NCBI RefSeq assembly: GCF_030867145.1 | Contig: NC_134433.1 | Location: 10,181,216 to 10,245,215 of the forward strand | DNA from: Opisthocomus hoazin | Lineage: Eukaryota > Chordata > Aves > Opisthocomiformes > Opisthocomidae | Length of the DNA: 64,000 nt | Reading direction: 5' to 3' | In this document: one piece after another, positions 30,501-45,500 of the stretch | How the letters are laid out: each line of letters begins with the position of its first letter | Numbering within the stretch: the stretch's first letter is position 1 | Made by a program: the position numbers and the translations under genes | The notes under the pieces: generated by a model | What the model was told of the DNA's origin: nothing | The model's input: only the letters and a program-made list of their open reading frames with translations | Databases searched by the model: none

Positions 30501-33500
30501 TGCTTGCAAGGAGCGCGTCTGGGAGGAACCCACGCTGGAGGGACATCTCCCACCAGCGATGAGGTCCAAGGTCCCACCTCCTCGTGCCCTCCCAGCCAGT
30601 GAGAGCAGCCTCTGGGGCTTTGCGAAGGCGCTGTGTTCAACACAAGCACCCGCTCAGAGAGCGCATCCTTGTTTGCAAGGGACCTTGGTATTAAATACGA
30701 TGTTGTTTGTCCAATTTTAACAGGCTGAGGTTAAACCTCACTGGTCTGAAGCCCCTCTGGACATGTATCCTGGAAGTGGAACTGCCAGCAAGGGTTGGAG
30801 ACTTCCTCCAGCAACGTTCACTCCTGCTGGGAGCAGTCTCCCCCTCCGCAGGGGGATGCTGTCAGAGCAAAGGCATTCCCTGGGGAGCGTGGGCGCAGGG
30901 TCGGAAGCCAGGCTGAAAGCGGGAAGCTGTAATTTTGGCAGCTGTGGGGCTGCTACCCCATCACGGGGTGTGATGGCAGGGGAGGGGAGCACTCCTGCTG
31001 CCCGGGGAGCCGCGCTTTGGGGGCACAGTGGGCGAGATGGGGCTGCAGAGCAGCTGCTCTTGCGCCAAAGCCTTCAACCATACGATGGCACACACGTGGT
31101 TGTGTAAACATTTAAACAGCCGCTGCCTCTGCTGGGGGGCAAGGACGTGCTTGTAGGGGGGTACAGGGAGGGAAACTGAGGCAGGGCAAACAACTCGGAA
31201 AGCCTGTTTCCCACCTCCCTGTCTGACCTCAGTTACCCTCTGAATAGTGCAAGAAACACTACAAAACACACCCTGTCTCTGCCAGACACCCGGAGCAATC
31301 GTGGTCAGGCTGGTGTGCTGATGCTCGGCTCGCCTGACTCCTCCTGCCCCCTCTCTCAGCAGAGATTTGGGGACTGTTTGAGAGCCTACCCCCTCTCCCC
31401 CCGGGCAGCAGCTCCCACCCCTCCTGTACTCAGGATTTTGGAGATCGGGCAGAGTTGCTAAGCAACAGTGCCAGGCTGTGCCTGGCTGAAGGCAGGACCA
31501 CTAATGCCATGTGACAGCACAGCCCATAAAGAAAAAAAAAAAAAGGGAAGAAAAAAAGGCAGATATTTGCTGGGAGCAGAGCGCCGAGCCCAGTCCTGAA
31601 CTGGGCTGCTGGTTTCTGAATGAGAGTGTAGCACCCAGTGAAGCCCCGGGCAGTGCCCGGCGCAGGCAGGAGCAGGGCCGAGTCGTGCTGCCTGGGCTGG
31701 CACGCGTTCCCCCGCACACGTCTGGGCTGGCAACTGCAAACCAGAGCCACACAAGTCCTTCTGTAAGACAGCACAGCCTGCTTCTGACCTTGCGAAGCAA
31801 CCTTCCGCAGGGCTTGTTCTTTTGGCCCAATGCTTATTCTTACAACCCTCTCGAAGCGCGATGCAAGGATACAGAAAGATTTCCCCATCAGCAAGCCCAG
31901 GGAAGCCTCTGACACCAGGCCATGTTTCAGGGTCATTTTTTTTTCATTTGCGGAGTTTTGCTTGTTTTCCTTTTCTTTTGTTTATTAACCAGAATTCTTT
32001 ACCCTGCCTCAGTCCAACAACTAAATAGCACGCATGGGAAGACAGGCACGCAGGGAAGAACAGCTGGACAAGGTCTCCTCCCTTGCACTGAAGTAATCCA
32101 ATTCTTTTCCACAGCACTTTCCTTCCGGGTAAAGCAAAGGAGACGCTTAAATCTTCTACCCATACAGCTTAAGAATTTCACTTCCGAACTCAAACACCCA
32201 AGACGACCAACTGGCGATAAAGGGAGTTTTCCCAAAGAACGCGCACGACTCGGGATCAACATCGACAACACACCTTTTGTGAACTTGGACCTCCAGGGCA
32301 TTTTGCAACGAGCAGCGGATATCAGGAAGTAATTTTATCTATTTTATGCTGTGGTAGCTGCAAACATCCCCACACTATTTCTAGTAACACCTGAATGGTC
32401 CTGAGCATCCAGCCAAGAACTGCATTCCAATACCAAATGCGCCTGCAGACTCCGATCCAGTGGGGAGGCACTTTGGTCAATATTATGACAGTAAATTCAT
32501 TCCCAAGACATGTAATATGCATGGGTTCTATAACTTATTAAATGATTACGTTACTAGATTGGCTCATACAGGGGGAAAAAAACCTTACTAGGGAAGCTTG
32601 CGTACGACTGCTTCCCAGGTTGTTCTAGCAAGAAAATCCAATTTCTCTTTGTTCCAACCTTAGCAAATTACTTGAGCAGGAAAAAACAAAGTGTCCACTG
32701 CATATCAATAAAGCCACATTCAACTCCAAACACCACAGCTGTCATTTCACACCAAATTGTGGACCAGTAATAAGCAAGGAAAAACAAAGTTGCTAGAACT
32801 GCTGAACAGCACAGCAACTAATTGCCTCCTGTTTAATGGCATTCAGTCTCCATGTGCAAGTCAGCTTGTCCGCTTTCACTCTGTGGGTTTGGGTAAGCAG
32901 AATTTAAAAAAAGAAAACAACATTTAGCTAAACTGATTTGCATAGCTTAGCTTAACGTAGAGGTCCTTTAAAATTTAATCAAACTTTGCACGTTGAAAAA
33001 ACAGTGTAAAAAAGGCAAACTGAGCTGCAGCGCATGCTCAGTTGCAGGGGAAACCTCAGTTGGTATAGTTACACCAACAGAACTCGGATTATTTAAGCTA
33101 TAACAGTCTATGAATCTATTTTCACACACTAGATTCTTATATTTTCATTAAAAGAATCCAAAATGAATTAATTTAGCACTGGATTCATAAGAGATGAGAA
33201 TGTTGGGGTATAACCATGACCTTGTGTTTTCATTACAAGTTGCATTTCTGAATACGGTTTTCTCTGCAGCACTATCATAACCTCTTCCTAAGAGGCAGAT
33301 GCATGAAACAGCGCTCTAACGAATTCAAGATGTGCAGTGCATCCCAAGCACACCTTGCCCCCACGATACAACTCCAGAGAGACTCGCTCCTCCATGGCCG
33401 TACGGCTCCAGCCCTAAAGAACAGTCTCAGGGCAGTGACAGCTCTCACCGCTGGGAACCTGAGCCCCAAATCCCTCATCCAGAATTAAGCACTCGTCTCT

Positions 33501-36500
33501 CCAAGTCACTGGGAACTGTGGGAATACCTTCAAGTGTCCAGGATTTGTGCTTTTTTTGGAAACAAAGATGCTGGAGACAGGGATCAGAGTGGCAAGCTCT
33601 ACCACGTAAGGGTACCTGCTCCTTACCCTGCAGCCTGGCACCTTATCCCAGGCTCCAGCTTGCTGTGCCGTGGGCTACCGGCAGCAGCCAAGATTTTCTG
33701 GCTATTCTGTGCCCTGCTTTGGGGTGAGCTGCCAGGGACAGGAGCTTTTTCTGCCATTCCTGCAGACCATCAAAGCTCGGGTCAATCCTATTTGGCTTGC
33801 CTCGTGGGCACAGGATGGATCTTTTACCCACAAAGGCCTGGGAGCACAAACTCACACAGAAGTACCTCCGCTGATGGACTGTGTTTATCTCCTTTTTGTT
33901 TGAAGAAACAGAAGAAAATGATCTGGGGAAAAAAGCCTGCAGTTTACGCAGGAGGTGCTGTAAGGTGACTGGTGCACAGTGACAGCCAGCCAGCCCTGGA
34001 TGTACAAGAAATGCACAAGCTGCTTTCTTGACAGATAAAATCCCAGCCCCCTAAGCCTCTCTGTTCCAAGCCTGTTTCACTCTGGTTTAAAGAAAAGGAA
34101 ATTCTAATTTCAGTTTCTCCATTCAAGAAAATCAGCGTCCCCTGTTTAGCTGCTTGGTAGGGCCTCCTGCCCGTCTGCACATAGCTTCATCCCCACACCT
34201 CACACGGTGCAGATCCGAGCGCTGAGGAACGCAAAGGCTCTTGGCAGCTAAGAGAAGGAAAGCCAGGCACCGAGGGTGCAGGGACCACACTCCTGCTCAG
34301 CCCCCTGCCCAGCAGCAGCCGGGCGCTGCTCGGCACGCTCTGCTCCATCTGCGCGATGCCTGCGGCAGCCGTGCGGCTCTAAGTGGCTGGTAATGCTTTG
34401 ATCAGGGCACATCAGCTGGGAGCAGTGGTATTTTTAGCTCACAGCTAAATTCGCATCACTGGGCTGGAATCGGTTAGACAGAAGCATGAATGGCGCGGTG
34501 CGTCCCCGAGCCTCAACGCAGACTCGCCACCAAGTGGGTGGGCTCACGCTAGGCATGAATTACCGATCCGAGCGGGTGCGAGAGGAGGGATAACGATTCA
34601 CACGGCGGCTGCACACCTCTGCGGAGCCGGCGGCGCTTAGAAGCTTTTCGTCTGTACTGCAAGGCTGCAAAAACCCAGCGCCCTCCCAAGTTTTAGTCAG
34701 GAGCCCTTGAAATGTGCAGACTTTGTTCTGCGCAGCTCCGCCACGGCAGCCGTTGCGTATCTTATTTTATGCAGTGATATGAGAGCTGCATGCAGCGGTT
34801 TTTCTTCGGTGAACAACAGAACCACCGACAGCCCAAGTCAAGAGCTTTATTCTGCTTAGGCAGCTCCTACAAGAGAGTCTTTTTTGAACACGAACCAGTC
34901 TTTCCTCCACAAGGATCAAGTTCCTAAAGATTTCATACCCAGAGCTGCTATTCTTGAAAGAAAGGAGGTGTCTTGAAACAAGCCTATTTTCACTGGATTT
35001 AAATGATCAAGACTGTGAATCTTGAAAGACTATCACCCTACTGCGGCACGTGGCCACACACTCTCGCTTTAGTATAAACTAATAGCAAGTTATTAGGTTA
35101 GCAAGATGGAGTCAACTGTCGTCAGAGCTTACTCAGTTTCTCTCGCCTCTGCTCTGGCATGCACCACCAGCCACCTGCCGCGCTGCGAGAAGGCTCCATC
35201 CCTGAGGATGCTGGAAGTCCAGCCCTCCACGGGGTCTGGAGCCTGGCTGATCCTTGTACAGACAGGTCTGATGCTCTTAGGATGGTCTGTACTGGACGAG
35301 GTTACTGCTTAGATGCAAGCGGTAGCAGACTGAGTCAGGGTTGCACTGATAGTTGAAATACAAGTGCACAAGATTTCACCGGTTTTCCCTGCCACAAGCT
35401 ACTGGGCTGCTCCATGCTGAAGCCCAGGTGACCAAGGACAGGAACGGCCGATATAGTCGCAAAAGGGAGGTGGTGTCAGCAGTGGAAATACAAAACCAGA
35501 AGCTTCAGTGGATGGAAGTGTTTGAAATCTGTTTATGAGACATGACCCACTTTCTCCCCTACATAAGCCAAAGAGGCTGGCAGATCCCGCATGCCCTCGA
35601 GCATCCCGAGTGACGGGTCCTGTCGGGAGAGGCACTGCGTCCAGGGCTCTTGCTAAAGCACTGAGAGAAGTCTCTTGTCTGAGCTCTGGCAATGGCCGCA
35701 GATAGCACTGCAGAGAAACTGCTTGGTGTCCCTCTGCTCTCCCTGCGAGCTAGCAACATGTTCTCCACCGGGTATCACAAATTCAAGCAGGCCTGGGCAA
35801 GAAGTCTGGTCCTGAGCTGGCAAACCGTCCCTGACTGGGGAGCATTACCTGTCACTCCACATTTTCCATCATTCTCTTCTGGAGGGATCCGGGCCCACGG
35901 GCCAGTCTGCAGGATCACCAGTGCTCATCCTCCCAGCCACGCACACCCACTCTCGCCCTCTCAACCGCATCCTCTGCTACCCAGCACCACAACACCCCAG
36001 AGCCAAACACGAGAAGCTACCAACGTTTCTGATTTCAGATGCAAAGAGCCCTGGAGAGCACGGGTAGGGCATGGCTGGGGCAGAAGGTGTTACTGGCAGC
36101 AGCACTGCAGTGCAGAGGGAGAGGCGATGCCAAGCTCGGTCGGGAGCAGAGAGAGGGCTGGGGGAGGTGCTGAGGTTGTTCTCATTTGAAACCCCACAGT
36201 GAAATCAAGTCATAAGGTCCAACAGCTGCTATTTTTTCCCCCTCTTGCGTGCTCCATCTTTTATATTCCAAAATAGTAATAATTATGAGTACAAAGAGAC
36301 CCATGGTTTCTGTCTGCAATTGAAGCAAGAGGGTGTTCATTGTGTAACGGCAGACATGAGCAAATAAAAAGGTTACGGGGTTTGCAATCAATAGGGACAC
36401 TTCTTCCCTCTGTGAAACATAGCAGCTTTCGGTAGAATCACTTGGCTCCTGCCCAGAACCTTTTGAACAGGAGCAAAGCTGCTACGCTGGCCCCATTCCA

Positions 36501-39500
36501 CTTTTACACTCCCTCACCCTTCAGCAGTAGTAAGGTCACACGTACAAGGAGGATGCTCACAGAGGCAACCAGATGACGAAACGGAGCTGAACGGGACAGA
36601 GTATGAGCAAAACGCATCAACACAGCAGCTAACAGCAGCAGACCAAAACTCTTGTCACATGGCCTGTCCTCCATAGATGTCAAAACATTTTACAGTGGTA
36701 TGTACGGTTACTCTTTCACAACAGAAAGAAAGCAGATGCTGAAAGGTGAAGCGACTGACCCAGGATCACGCAGGAAGCTCAAGCCAGGGCTGAAACACTT
36801 TGCCTGAAACACACAGTAGCAGCACAGGAAAGCTGTACAGCCCCAACCTTGTATTCAGCTCTATTTTCAAAGAGCAGCTTTGCAGAGAAACAAAGTATAA
36901 AAGAGAAACAAGAATACAAAGTCCACAATGAAAAGAAGAAACAGATCAGTAAAATCTAAAATCCAGCTTTTATCGGGACCCAGGTAAAGTTTTTACTGAA
37001 ACAAGCCCTAGGATCCAAGGCTGTATCTGTTAGCCATAGACAATGCTATTAATAAGGTGATATCTAGTGACCATACATCAAAAATGCTCTCAGCATGGTA
37101 GAATTAAGCTACTCACCAGCATTCAGGTGACAGTCTTTAATCTGGAACTGAAGCTCATTTTCATTTGGAATATCTTTCCATGTTGCAAGGAAGACCTGGC
37201 GCTCTAGAAACGAGAAAGGCCATCAGCACTCCTGGATCCTCGCAGGACCAGAGCATTAATTAATTCACCACAGAATGGTACAAGATAGACACACAAAAGA
37301 TCTTTTGGCCACATTTTGTCCTGCTGTGGTCAGACCCAGGGTTTGCTCCTGTAACAATCTCAGTCTCACTGTAAAACCAGCAAAGCTTTAATGGATTTTG
37401 GAGCCCCCAAAGCAGAGAGAGTCATTACCAAATGAGCTGTTTACAGACCAAGAACAGGTTAGATTTGACAACAAGGTAGGAAACCCATGCATTTGGGATG
37501 ACATTACAGTGAAAGCTGCTTTTCAAGTTACTTCCCAGCCAGTTCAAACAACAATTTAATAAACGTGACCAAGGACACATGAATTACAGTGAAAGTGGTA
37601 TGGGGTCAAATCCTAGACCCATCTGAGCGAATCAAACCCCCCAGGAAAAAAACCAACCCAGAACCCCGAAATCAGTCTCAGAGAAAACAAATTCACCCCT
37701 TGTCTAGCAGAGAGAATCAGAGCAAAGGACTTGGGTTCTGGTGACTATTGGAGCTGCAGGACAACAGGGACAGGCTACCAGACCACTACAGAGCAGTTCA
37801 GGCTGCTGGGATGCACTGGCAGCAAGGCCATGGCCAAGCACATGAGAATCCAAGCTGTGGGACAACTGGACCTGGCTGGGCACTGCTAGCACAGTCTGGC
37901 TGAAGAGGGCTGACCACAGACCTAAAAGCACTCACCCATTTTGCCATCCTCTACGAAAAGCACGTTGAGAGGAATTAGGCAGCTGAAGTAAAAGACATCA
38001 ATGTTGTTTTTCACAGCCACCTGCGATAGAAGAAACACGGGGGTTAAAGCTTCTCCATCAGCTGGAAGTCCAAAGAGATCCCCAGACTTTGCACAGTCTC
38101 ATCGCCTGCCCGCGCACCCTGGAGTGGTCTCTCCAAGCAGAGGCCAGCTCTGAACACGCGACTGCTTGCAGAGATGTTGCTGAGTTTCTGGGTAGCTTCA
38201 GACAAGAATCAGTCCCACCTCTCCGTGCTCACTCCATTTTCACTAAAAGCTGCTCAGTCTTCTCCTGTGAGCATTCCACCACGCTGCTTCAGAACCAGTT
38301 GCACTGATGGGGTCACAGCCAGCATCCTTGCTCTTTTCTGCTCTGGTTCAGCCTCTCCCTCCCCTCATTTCTTCCACCTCCGAGGTACATTCATCTCTCT
38401 TGGCTGCATACGTGTCTGTCATACTGCACACAAGCTTCTTCATCACTCCTCTTTGCCATCTCACTCTCGTAATTCCTCAGCTCCAAACCCCTGTGTATTC
38501 TTTATTTTCACCCTCAGCTCTCGGTCACGTCTGAACATGCAGACTCCATGATTAGTCGTGTCTCAGTCTGGGCACTTTCTAGAAAGCCTGAAGCTGGTCT
38601 ACCGCCTGCACCTTCCTCACATCATCTCCCAAGTCTACTGCCTTTACCTTAGTGAAAGCTATACAGTGAACACGTGTCAGGCATCGACTCCTGGAAGAAG
38701 AAAGCCCTGCTACAGAGCAAGCAGGGCAGGTGAAAAAAGATCACTTGACAAAAGACTTAATTCTCAGTGTCATTAAACTCCGCCAGCCAGGGAGATGCAC
38801 TGGATTGCCTTTTATCACACATGCTTGCCACGTTACCGACTAATCTCTGCTAACACAGAGAGCAATCTCACTTTCAGCTTTCCCCAGGCTGAGAGCTGAC
38901 GGTACAGCAGGAACAAGCTGGAGGTCTGAGAAAGTGCACTGTCATAATATAGCACAGAAAAAGGTAGCTCTGGGCTTTATTCCTATGCCTCTCACGCTCT
39001 CCTCACATCATCTCGCATAGCAATAGCCTGTCATGGGATACAGTTCAGCAGACACCTGCCATTGCTTCCAACGAAGGAAGCTTAGCCTGCAAGAGAGACC
39101 TAGAATTAAGGTTGTGTGGGGAGCCCTGAATTTCAGGAGCCATTTGAGCTCCTACTTCTTTTGAAAAATCCCAGAAGGAGCTCTCCAACTTGTCACCCAG
39201 CTGAAACACGAACCAGAACATGCTAAATGCTGAGCCAAAGAAATAAATTTGCTGCTATAAAGATTTATGCCAAGACAAACTCCACTCACATTAATAATTA
39301 CATATATTAGTGTCCTGCTGAGAAAATCTATTGTCCCATAGCGGCAGGTTTAGAAAGACACCCCCAAATGTCGGTAAAAACAGCTACAGATAGACAAGGG
39401 AGGGGAATAAACCAGATAACTCAAACACAAGTCAGCTGATTAGACATGCATGCAAGCCAGAGCACAAGGGGTAGGAGATCAAGCTCCTGAATGAACTCTT

Positions 39501-42500
39501 CCAGCAATTGGGAAGGTCCCACAAATGCAAAGAACTGCAGAAAGCTAGACGTGACAGCCTGGGGGGTTTCTACTTTCAGCCATTACTAAAGGTAGCAGTT
39601 TATATTTAATTCCCACAGTGCAAACCATCTTAAGAAGGGATTAAAGCCCACTATAACCACGTAACTGATGGTGCAACCTGGAAAAAAAATGGAAATGGTC
39701 CTCTGTAATAGGGAGCTATTACGTGCTCTGATTGCTGGCGTCATGCTCAGGAGCTGGAGTGTCTGGTGTTTGAGCTAGATGCACCGGAGCCAGAGGGGTA
39801 AAAGCAGATTTGTGGATGGTCTTCAGTGATTCACCTCTGCAAAATGGGATTGAACAGATTGCGTGATTAGCCAAAAATGCGCCTCTGAGTCTGGGGGGGG
39901 GGGGGGGGGGAGAGCTGGGGAAGGGACAGCAGTGTAGCCATTCCAGATGCTATGCTTGGATACAAGTCATGGAGATGAGCCAGAAGAGGGAACATTTAGG
40001 CTAAACGTCTGGGAAAACTCGACAGTGAGAATTATGAAGCAGCACAAAATTCTCCTGGGGAAGAGAAGCTCCAGTGCTTGGAGTATTTAAAATCATCCTT
40101 GACAATGCTGTCAATAAGAGGAACTGTAGCAAAACAACAAAGCATAGCAGGGACTACACCGCGTGACCAAAGATCTTTACCAACTCTGATTTAGTGATTA
40201 ATTGCCTTGCCTTAGAACAACAGAGATTACTTAGCTTTTGTAGCTAATTGTTGTTGCCATACAACGACAGTTTCTTACAAGAGGGGCTGGGAAGCAGTGC
40301 CTTCTCTCCAGTCACTGTTCTAGAGCCACGCTCCAAATTAATATGCTAACCCTGTCCCTGCAGTTATAAGAATGCTATAAAAAGGTATCTGCTGACCTGC
40401 TTCTCAACTCTGCAGAAACATACTGAGTAAGCTGCTTTGGCTATACTCTAGAGAGCTACCCAATTGAGATGCTCTGAAGTGCAATTTCTTCCCAGCAAAG
40501 AAAAGCAAGCCTCACACCAGCCTTCCTCCCAGACTGCATCACCGGGTTCAGTATGACATCACGTGTCACCTTGCAAGCATCTGGAATGATGCAGAAACCA
40601 GCTGTTACAAATAACTTTCGCAAACAGGAACAGAAAAAGCTACCATCCCCTTAAACCTGTAGCACTGGGACGAGACTGGTGAGCTTTTCAAGACTAGATT
40701 CCATCACGCAAGACTACTTCCTTCCCCCAAACAGCCAGGCATGCACTGTTAGCACTGCTGTTCCCAAGATCTGGTCCATAAGAAGGCACCTGCAGGTACC
40801 TGGATGGGGAAACTTGCACCAGGAAGAGGTTGAGAGGCCTTGGCAGTTGATAACAGCTTTCCAAGGTCACTCTTCAGACTTTGCACTGCCACATCAGGAG
40901 CACCCAATGAAATCTGACAGGCTACAAAAGCAATTGCAGGCAGAAAGTGGATTCACACCAGCACCTGTGAGAAACTGAGTGGCTAACAGCAGCCACGGGC
41001 AAAAAAAAAATCCAGTGCTCCTTAGGTAGGAACGTGGACCTGAGACAACCAATGGCATATAAAGTGATAGCAGTAGTTGAGAAGTCTCTCCAGGTTTGAC
41101 GTGCTTGAAAGAAACCTCCACTTAGATTTCATAAATCCTCCAGTCTAGACTAACTTTGCCTGTGTCTTTGCAGCTTTAATCTGCTGACCTGGCCATGAAC
41201 TATCACATCTTTAACAAGACCTTCAGCTTCAGACATTTGAAAGTTGAAACAGAAGCATTTTAAATAAAAATGGCTTTCCATCTGTGATCTTTTTGAAAAG
41301 AGGAAAAAAATATTACTACCTCGTGAATTTAGTCAAGCAGAGTACAAAACTTCTGAGAGATGAAAGTCAAGAGGTGCCAGATTTTCATGTGATGCTTCAC
41401 CGCTGAGGAGGTGTGAGCCCACTAAAAACTGGCACTAGCTTCCCAATCACTTACGTCTTGCTCATGATCTTACTAGAGGAAGCAGCACCTCTAGAAATAA
41501 CCCCTGGAACATATTTGCTCACCTTGCAGCATGAGCACCCTTCTGATGTGCTTTCTTGCAGTGCAACCCTCCGATAGCCAACACATGGTAATTTGGGGAA
41601 GAGGTACTTCATAAGAACAACATTAAGTTATTTTCTTCAATATTGTAGATTTCTGATGGTTTAAATCCCAGACTTGAGCATAAGAACTGACTTTCAAAGT
41701 CAAGTCTGAAAGCAACACAGATGCTTTCCATCAGCAGCAAGTACACAACATACCCACTTAGAATCCCATTAGCACCTACACTAAAATAAGGATTCACTTC
41801 AAGTCGGGTTTTGCTTTAGAGCCTGGTAACAGCCAAACTGTTAAGGAGAGAACTCTCCTCTGCAGAGTCTTTTTTACCTCCACCAGCACAAGGTCATGGT
41901 TTGTTCTGTGACAGTCTGCTGCTCTGGCTGTCAGATGCCCCCAGGGAGTGCAGCTACTTCCCTTCCTTTTGTTTGACAGGTAGGGCTCCTGGGATCCTAC
42001 GGGTGCTTGACAGCCCCTGCCAGCCGGACGCTCGACCTACGGGTGCGGGTCTTGAGCCCAGGCAGCGGAGCTGTGCGCAGACAGAGGCCGGGCGCTGTGG
42101 CTGTCACCTCCGGGCATGCTGCCTACGTCAACGGTCAGGGAACAGCGAGCTACCGGGAGGGTTATGCTCCTGTGTGTGCCTGGCTGTACTTCAAGTTCAA
42201 AACATAGGTTTTACCAAATGTGCTGTACCGTGTGGCAGACCTGCCCTTAATCGGCAAGCCAACAGCTTTCCGCAGCTGAGCTAGGAACTGGCTGCAGATG
42301 CCAAGCTGTGACTTGAGTCCTTCATTCAGTGAGCTCCCACGGCGGTTTCTCCTCTTTGCTTGAATAAGCCCCTCACTAGACGAGGCTGTTAAAAAATAAC
42401 CTAGGCAATAAACCCAAGAAAGCACCTTCCACACAGCACCAAGGGTGTTCTGTGGTGGTTGGTCCAGTAATTTCGACACAGCTCACACACAGGGAGATGT

Positions 42501-45500
42501 CGTGCCATTTATCAAGCAGGCTCTGAAGGGAGAACATCTGGTGGCTGGACTTGCTGCTCACGCCGATTCTCAGCCTTGCTTTTATGGAGAGTTGAATGTG
42601 TGAAATCTGTTTCCAAGTACTGAGAACTCTGCATTTGTGACCCGAGATACATTAAAACACTTCTGACGCAGGAGAGCTCCGGCAGTTCTGCATTGGAAGC
42701 GAGACACTGAAGGGTCAAGGAGCACAGGTGATGAGTTACAGCAGAACTGAGCGTGGAAGGACAAATATGATATAGTGCACTAGCAAGACCAATCTTTTCT
42801 CAATGGAGAAGCTGTACCTTCATCTGCCTTTACAGAAATGTTTTGCCAAACTCATTGAAGAAACAAAAATGTTCCACACCTCGCACTGCTTAGCAGCAAG
42901 GGAGAGGTCTGTGTTTCCAAGTGTCAGTTTTCAGGAAGAAACGCAGCTGGCAGATTCTTCCCTTTCAATACTTGCCAGATCATTTTACAGGCATTTTGGA
43001 AAACTGAAGCTGTGCTTCATTTAGTTGCATGCTCAGTAGCTGCAACAAACAGCCCTGGCAGTTGACAGCAGGTAATGCTGGGGAATGCAACACATTGATT
43101 GTCAATTTTGAATGTGGATCCCAAGAGAATGGCAATGCTCCAGGCTCAGGCAGACTCGCTACTGCCTCGGGAGTCCCTGCAGCTTGTTTTCAATGGTATT
43201 GTCTCCTGCAAGTGGTTACCATCTCACAGAAGAGATTATCGTATTTGTGCCACGACAGGCCAGGCCTGAGCTCCAAAACTCTCGCAGCAGGCTGGCTCCA
43301 CTTTGCCCATTTCCAGGGTCAGTGGAGCAATTCTCCTGTACCCAAAATGGAGAAACTGAGTGTTCCGATTTCACAGCCCTCGAAAGGCCTTTTATCAGGA
43401 ACAGTGGTTCTCTTTAGCATAGAAAGGCTCTCAATCCCAGGGATTTTCTTCTTCCAAAATTGACTTGAAGTATCCGGAAAGAGTTAATATTCCTCACCAA
43501 TGCAAATCCCGATTTCAGAAACCCTTTTCCTCTTTGAGAGCTCAAGGTCTCACAGACGTGGTGGCAAAGACACCCCATCTATCCCATCTCTTCCACCAGG
43601 TACAAGCTTGGCAGCCTACAAGTTACCAGAGGGGTTTCATGCTTTTACTGTGAGAAGGCAACTACAGGACGCAAGCAAGCCTGTACAACTACCAGAGCCA
43701 TCTCCCTGGCTGGCAAACGAGCTACGGCTATCAAACACTTGTGAAGCTCAACACAGCCTCTCACACACACCTTTGGGTAAAAGCCTATTATCGCTTATGA
43801 GTGCCATGCTCTGCAGAGGCAGCTCTGGGCAGGGGACCACAGCACCCACAAGTGCCAGGCAGCCACCGAAAGGGTGACAAGGCACTGTAAGAGTGACCCC
43901 AGCAGAAGCTAGCAGCACCCAAATAACTAAATCAGATTTTTTTTAGCAACAGGCACGCTCCAAAGGCACTCGGACAGCAACTTTTCAATCCGCAAGAAAC
44001 AAAAAAGGTGAACCAGAGAGCAGACATGGAGTCTGTTCAGCCCTACAGCACTGTGCCCAGTCTAACTTTGGCTTGCCTGACCGGGTGTCGAATCCGAGTC
44101 AACAGGTCAGATTCTCAGTCAAATCATCATCACGACTTTGGGATGCGAGGGAGAAGCCTGCTATTCATTATCACAAGATGCAAGGTGACTGGCAAACAGA
44201 AGACTCTGCAGCTGGGAACCATAGTTATATTTTGGACAAGTAAGCCTCAAAACATTTCAGTCTTCCTCATCATCTTGTAAAAATGGCTTTTTTGTTAACT
44301 TGTCAAATATTTTAGTTTCTTTCCATGATTATAAACGTTAAGATTAAACCAGCTGTATTGGGTGAAAGATTAGCAACAGTAATAAAAATAACCTGAACAA
44401 GACTTGAATTCATTACCTCTGAAACAGTTGCCTAAGGAATGTACAACTAGTCTTTGAAGTTTCTAATTAACATGACAGAAAGTTGAAAGCTATCAGTTTA
44501 GTTACTTCAGGACTTATTTTTCTTGGTACCAAAACAAAACTCCCACCAGAGTAGGAGATGAACATCAGGTCCTCAGGTTCATCAGCCCTGCATACACTTC
44601 AACGCTCCCCAGCTCAGAAAAGCCACATTAAGCAAATTCAGCTTGATAAGTGTTTTGGTTCTTCAATGAATACAGGAACATTTGTATTCTCTACTCCTAT
44701 ATTATGCTATAAATTCTTCCCTAAGTAGGTCACCAAAACGATTTCTGAATGTTTCAAGACAGATAATTTCTACATGAACTCACAAAACAAAACCAGAGCC
44801 GTGGCTGTCAGGGCAACGACAGATCTCCATCAAACCCACTGCTGTCAAAAAAGTAAGGGGAGTGCTCTTTTTAACTTGGCATCTGCTATCATGATTCAAC
44901 TCTTTGCAGAGAAATATACTATTACTCCATATGGCAGCTTCCCCAATTGTAAAAGGGCAGCCAACTTCTATGGCAATGAGAGCGCTAGCAAATTAGCATC
45001 TAAGTCTGGCACTAATGAGTGCTCCGCTGTCTCAATGTAAGGTAGCTGGAGGTTTCCTCGCATGGTTTCTCTTTGCTTTGTTCTAGCAGAAGATGCTACA
45101 AGAAACAAACTGTGTTCTGATTCCTTTTGAGATTTAATAACCCAAATACTTCACTTCCTTCCTGATCAAAGGAAGCAGCAACTTGAGAACGCCTTGTTGA
45201 GAGAGTCCCTGGTGTTAGAGAGGCAGATAAGGACTGTCACCTCCTAGATACTTCTACCTCCTGCTCTGAAGGAAATTTGGATTTTACCAGAGCTGACCCA
45301 AATGCAGTGATGCAACCACACCTCCTTGTGACCTGGACGCAGAGGGAATCCAGCTTTTCCACAAGCTGGAAGGGCCCTCTGTGGAAGACACGCACATGTA
45401 ATTCATTCACTGTCCGCATGCTCCCCCATCGCATGACTGAGCTCGGAGCTGGAGTGTAGGACTGCTCGTTTGAGCGCCAGAGAAGCTATTTCGAGCTGTT

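Noticed and set aside
31922-32332. 136-codon + strand open frame in an AP2B1 intron
   Set aside because: No domain or splice context; length is unremarkable for 64 kb and it is antisense to AP2B1.
33059-33078. Inverted repeat GTTGGT...ACCAAC with an 8-nt loop
   Set aside because: A 6-bp stem is too short to claim an RNA structure or binding site, and it may belong to a worn ancient repeat.
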